From positions 1-7,791 of the forward strand of contig PIXS01000050.1 in assembly GCA_003096255.1 (NCBI GenBank): a stretch of 7,791 bases of DNA, given 5' to 3'. The position numbers and the translations under genes were made by a program. Within the stretch, counting starts at the first letter, position 1; each line of letters starts with the position of its first letter. The notes beneath the pieces are model-generated. The model saw nothing but the letters and a program-made list of their open reading frames with translations. It made no database searches and was not told the origin of the DNA. Positions 5,691-7,791 of this stretch are shown piece after piece. This stretch comes from Candidatus Bathyarchaeum sp. (GTDB taxonomy: Archaea > Thermoproteota > Bathyarchaeia > Bathyarchaeales > Bathyarchaeaceae).

Positions 5691-6085
5691 TGGGCAATTT
5701 AAATAAACAAAGCCACCCAACTATGAAACAGGAAAATAGGGAACGGAAAAAGTTGACCAAAGACCCACAGAAACTAATTGTTCAACGCATAACCAGAAAC
5801 TTCCTCGATATCCTGATTTTGAGGCTCATAAAAGCAGAGCCAATGTGGGGCTACAGGATCATAAAGAAAACCAAAAGACTCTTCGGAATAAAACTCAGAC
5901 ACGGCGCCCTCTACCCCCTCCTCAACAGCCTAGAAGCCAAAGATTATATCAAAAGCACAAAAATCACCAAGGCCGGACGCGTACGAAAAGTATACGAAAT
6001 CACCCAAAAAGGGACACAACTCGTTGATGCATACAATGACGTCCTGAAGCAGCAGTTGGAAGGACTGGACATCAAAGAGGACTGA
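5690..6085 (+). CDS. PadR-family transcriptional regulator (plus-strand, operon with isoprenyl synthase)
   Basis: A 131-residue winged helix-turn-helix protein. The PadR core runs from about 30 to 115: FLDILILRLIKAEPMWGYRI (38-57), GIKLRHGALYPLLNSLEAKDYI (66-87), wing AGRVRKVYEITQKG (95-108), then a short C-terminal helix ending LEGLDIKED. The start is uncertain. ATG 5690 has no SD and adds a polar 21-residue extension. ATG 5723 would be almost leaderless behind TTTAAATA (5698-5705). TTG 5753 gives 110 residues, an N-terminus the same length as the divergent PadR, and a weak AGGG 11 nt upstream. The stop lies 2 nt before the isoprenyl synthase ATG, so the two are surely co-transcribed. It probably controls its own operon in response to a small molecule linked to the synthase. 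Confidence 0.88.
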   Translation: MGNLNKQSHPTMKQENRERKKLTKDPQKLIVQRITRNFLDILILRLIKAEPMWGYRIIKKTKRLFGIKLRHGALYPLLNSLEAKDYIKSTKITKAGRVRKVYEITQKGTQLVDAYNDVLKQQLEGLDIKED

Positions 6086-6087
6086 AA

Positions 6088-7107
6088 ATGAACGAAACCA
6101 GCAACCAAGAAGAGATTACTGAACAATTAATGAAACTTCTTAACGAAAGAGGAAAAGAGGCTCTGGAACTGGCTAGAGAAACAGTTTTGGAAGAAAAAAT
6201 CGAATCCAAAGAAGCGAAAGACGCCTTAAGATACTTCATGACAGAATACTGGCGTGACGTTACTAGACCAGGATTGCTTTCTTTGGTATGCGAAGCCGTA
6301 GGCGGTGACCCCAAAATCACCATTCCTGTCGCAGCCTCAATCACTTTGATAAGTGGAGCCATAGACATACATGATGACATAATCGACCAATCCAAAAACA
6401 AAGGGTCCAAACCCACAGTTTATGGAAAATTCGGCAAAGACATAGCGCTTCTTGTTGGAGACGCTTTATTGTTTGAAGGCTTTACAGTAATGTACAAAGC
6501 AGTTGAGAAAGGAGTTCCAGCTGAAAAAATCGCCGCCATAAGCGACATAATTAAGAGAACTTTTTTTGAGCTTGGAGATTCAGAAGCCCTTGAACTTCAG
6601 TTTCGAGGACGAACAGATGTTACGCCAGAAGATTACCTGCGCGTAGTTAGAAAGAAGGCAGCAGATGTTGAAGCATATACTCGAATCAGCGCCATACTTG
6701 GTGATGGTTCAGAAGAAGAAATTGAAGCGCTTGGAGAATACGGCAGGATTCATGGCATGTTAGCGATATTGCGGGATGAAATGATAGACATGTTTGACCT
6801 TGAAGAAACCATTCACCGAATAAAAAATGAACACCTGTCTCTTGCAATAGTCTATGCATTACAGAATCCTGAAATGAAGTCTGTCCTTTGTTCCCTTCTG
6901 AAGAAAACAACGACAGTGAAGGATGCTGAAAAGCTTTCAATGTTCGTCGACAAAGCTGGTGGCTTCGTTAGATTGGAAGAATGTATGAACGAGTTAGCTA
7001 GCAAAGCTTATAATTTGATAGAAAATATTAAGTGTAACAAGAACCACCTAAAGTTACTGGTTCAAGCAACACTTTTGCCTGATTGGCGGGCTTATCTGCC
7101 CCAGTAG
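6088..7107 (+). CDS. Atypical class I isoprenyl diphosphate synthase homologue
   Basis: A 339-residue all-helical polyprenyl synthetase family protein. The first aspartate-rich motif is intact, HDDIID at 95-100, followed by SKPTVYGKFGKDIALLVGDALL (107-128), a family hallmark. The usual IPP-binding GKxxRP near the N-terminus is replaced by WRDVTRPGLL (55-64). The Arg pair after the first motif is missing (QSKNKGSKP). The KTA motif is KKA (189-191). The second aspartate motif, normally FQxxDDxxD, reads AILRDEMID (226-234), and the Gly-Lys loop after it is absent. Metal and allylic diphosphate binding are plausible; ordinary chain elongation with IPP is doubtful. GAGG lies 7 nt before ATG 6088. 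It is co-transcribed with the PadR gene. It could be a specialised prenyltransferase or terpene-type enzyme, or a divergent lipid-pathway synthase. Confidence 0.85.
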   Translation: MNETSNQEEITEQLMKLLNERGKEALELARETVLEEKIESKEAKDALRYFMTEYWRDVTRPGLLSLVCEAVGGDPKITIPVAASITLISGAIDIHDDIIDQSKNKGSKPTVYGKFGKDIALLVGDALLFEGFTVMYKAVEKGVPAEKIAAISDIIKRTFFELGDSEALELQFRGRTDVTPEDYLRVVRKKAADVEAYTRISAILGDGSEEEIEALGEYGRIHGMLAILRDEMIDMFDLEETIHRIKNEHLSLAIVYALQNPEMKSVLCSLLKKTTTVKDAEKLSMFVDKAGGFVRLEECMNELASKAYNLIENIKCNKNHLKLLVQATLLPDWRAYLPQ

Positions 7108-7121
7108 AAGCTGACAGGTAG

Positions 7122-7136
7122 TTTTCTCTTCATTTT
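7122..7136 (+). terminator. T-rich tract after the isoprenyl synthase gene
   Basis: TTTTCTCTTCATTTT begins 15 nt after the stop codon with no strong hairpin. This is the form of a simple archaeal T-tract terminator. A promoter for the next gene lies just downstream, which fits separate transcription units. Confidence 0.35.
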
Positions 7137-7144
7137 GATCACTT

Positions 7145-7176
7145 GTATATGTGTTGTACATGTATACCTATATAAG
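7145..7176 (+). promoter_or_regulatory. Imperfect dyad abutting a TATA box upstream of the MFS gene
   Basis: GTATATGTG (7145-7153) and CATGTATAC (7159-7167) form a dyad in which 8 of 11 pairs match around 7156, with TGT/ACA and GTATA/TATAC blocks. Directly after it comes CTATATAAG (7168-7176), a good TATA box predicting transcription from about 7197. A regulator bound here would touch the promoter. A second box, TTTAAAATAA (7214-7223), may also serve the MFS gene. The ATGT/ACAT content recalls the dyad between the PadR genes, but the two are not the same sequence. Confidence 0.45.
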
Positions 7177-7291
7177 ATTTGTTCTACACATCTACAAAAT
7201 GGCACAAAACTGATTTAAAATAATGTTTTACAATTCTTAATTCTTAATTGACAGCTCGCACATTTTGAAGAATAAGGCAGTGATACAGCGA

Positions 7292-7791
7292 ATGCTACAA
7301 AGGTTCCTAAGTAAGCATAGCATCGGCAAAAGAGACTTTCTGGTAATTACTATACTGTTTATCAGCGTTTTTGGTTGGTTCTACATGACGGTGCCTATCT
7401 TCAAAGGAATTCTAGAGAACCTTGAACCAACTTTTACAGAAAATATTGCCATCTGGGCTGCTTTTTATGGTTCAATCATAGTAACAGGATTACTTGGCAC
7501 GTTCCTGTCAGACAAGATTGATAGACGCAAATTCCTTTGCACCTGGACTGTTCTAGGAGTTGTTGTATCAATTTTACCTGCCCTAATCAACACAAGCAAT
7601 TTTGAACAAGTTTGGAGCATGTCACTTCTTCTAGGTGCATCTTTTGGCTTAGGCGTGCCCTCATGTTTGGCATATTTCGCAGAAACCACAGTTGTTGAAA
7701 ACAGAGGAACAGTAGCCGGCATAACCTTTTTGATAGCAAACATCAGCGCTCCGCTCTTAGCAGGCCTATTTGACCCATCGGATTTAGTAGT
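7292..7791 (+). CDS. MFS transporter, N-terminal part (runs off window)
   Basis: The frame is open from ATG 7292 to the window end, 166 complete codons. Helices are predicted at about 15-37, 53-74, 82-99, 107-128 and 141-160. Between the second and third lies GTFLSDKIDRRKF (69-81), a variant of the MFS loop motif A, and NRGTVAG (137-143) resembles the conserved loop before helix 5. Together they identify a major facilitator superfamily permease. The substrate cannot be told from half the protein. In-frame GTG 7280 and TTG 7265 are alternative starts; I prefer the ATG because GTGAT (7280-7284) lies 7 nt before it as a partial SD. The gene follows the isoprenyl synthase in the same direction after 184 bp with its own promoter signals. 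Export of a product made by the upstream enzyme is possible but is inference. Confidence 0.85.
   Translation, partial: MLQRFLSKHSIGKRDFLVITILFISVFGWFYMTVPIFKGILENLEPTFTENIAIWAAFYGSIIVTGLLGTFLSDKIDRRKFLCTWTVLGVVVSILPALINTSNFEQVWSMSLLLGASFGLGVPSCLAYFAETTVVENRGTVAGITFLIANISAPLLAGLFDPSDLV

Noticed and set aside
5524..5760. Minus-strand 78-residue hydrophobic ORF, Trp- and Phe-rich, across the PadR spacer
   Set aside because: Its hydrophobic composition comes from reading the G/T-rich complement of the A/C-rich array. It overlaps the dyad, both promoters and the PadR start, and has no family pattern.
7199..7213. Four-codon ORF (ATG GCA CAA AAC TGA) near the predicted MFS transcription start
   Set aside because: It is too short to call, has no SD and no conservation evidence. 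Its place near the predicted start site is probably chance.
7231..7250. CAATT…AATTG near-palindrome before the MFS gene
   Set aside because: Only 7 of 10 pairs match, in an AT-rich stretch made of repeated TTCTTAA; this is expected from composition.

Overview
The window looks like a stretch of archaeal chromosome. It carries a short helicase-free XPF-type nuclease, an archaeal-style GlmM/GlmU amino-sugar pair, TATA-box-like promoters, small PadR regulators and frequent TTG start codons preceded by Shine-Dalgarno (SD) sequences. The protein style would fit a Bathyarchaeia-like or related mesophilic lineage. That placement is an impression, not something the sequence proves.

Layout. (1) Positions 1-582, minus strand: a DUF2341 surface-type protein, cut by the window edge and interrupted by an in-frame TGA where the family has a conserved Trp. 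(2) Positions 583-809: no convincing gene; it holds a 40-codon leader ORF, a long inverted repeat and T-rich termination signals. (3) Positions 810-3516, minus strand: a two-gene operon, glmM then a bifunctional glmU-like gene. The stop codon of the first lies inside the SD of the second. Together they would convert glucosamine-6-P to UDP-GlcNAc. (4) Positions 3599-4321, minus strand: an XPF/ERCC4 nuclease, divergent from (5) a six-helix DUF998 membrane protein at 4384-4932, plus strand. (6) Positions 4933-5105: a convergent spacer with a perfect 18-bp palindrome and a strong hairpin flanked by T-runs on both strands.

(7) Positions 5106-7791 are the most interesting part. Two PadR-family regulators are divergently transcribed around a 197-bp spacer. 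The spacer holds a perfect 8-8-8 dyad, two promoter-like boxes and a 70-bp A/C-rich array with exact 10-bp periodicity. The plus-strand PadR gene is followed after 2 nt by a highly atypical class I isoprenyl diphosphate synthase homologue. After 184 bp, which contain another dyad next to a good TATA box, comes the start of an MFS transporter that runs off the window.

Working hypothesis (inference): segment 7 is a PadR-controlled module that makes or handles an isoprenoid compound and moves it across the membrane. The atypical synthase may not make the ordinary lipid precursor. No tRNA, rRNA, CRISPR array or insertion sequence was seen.
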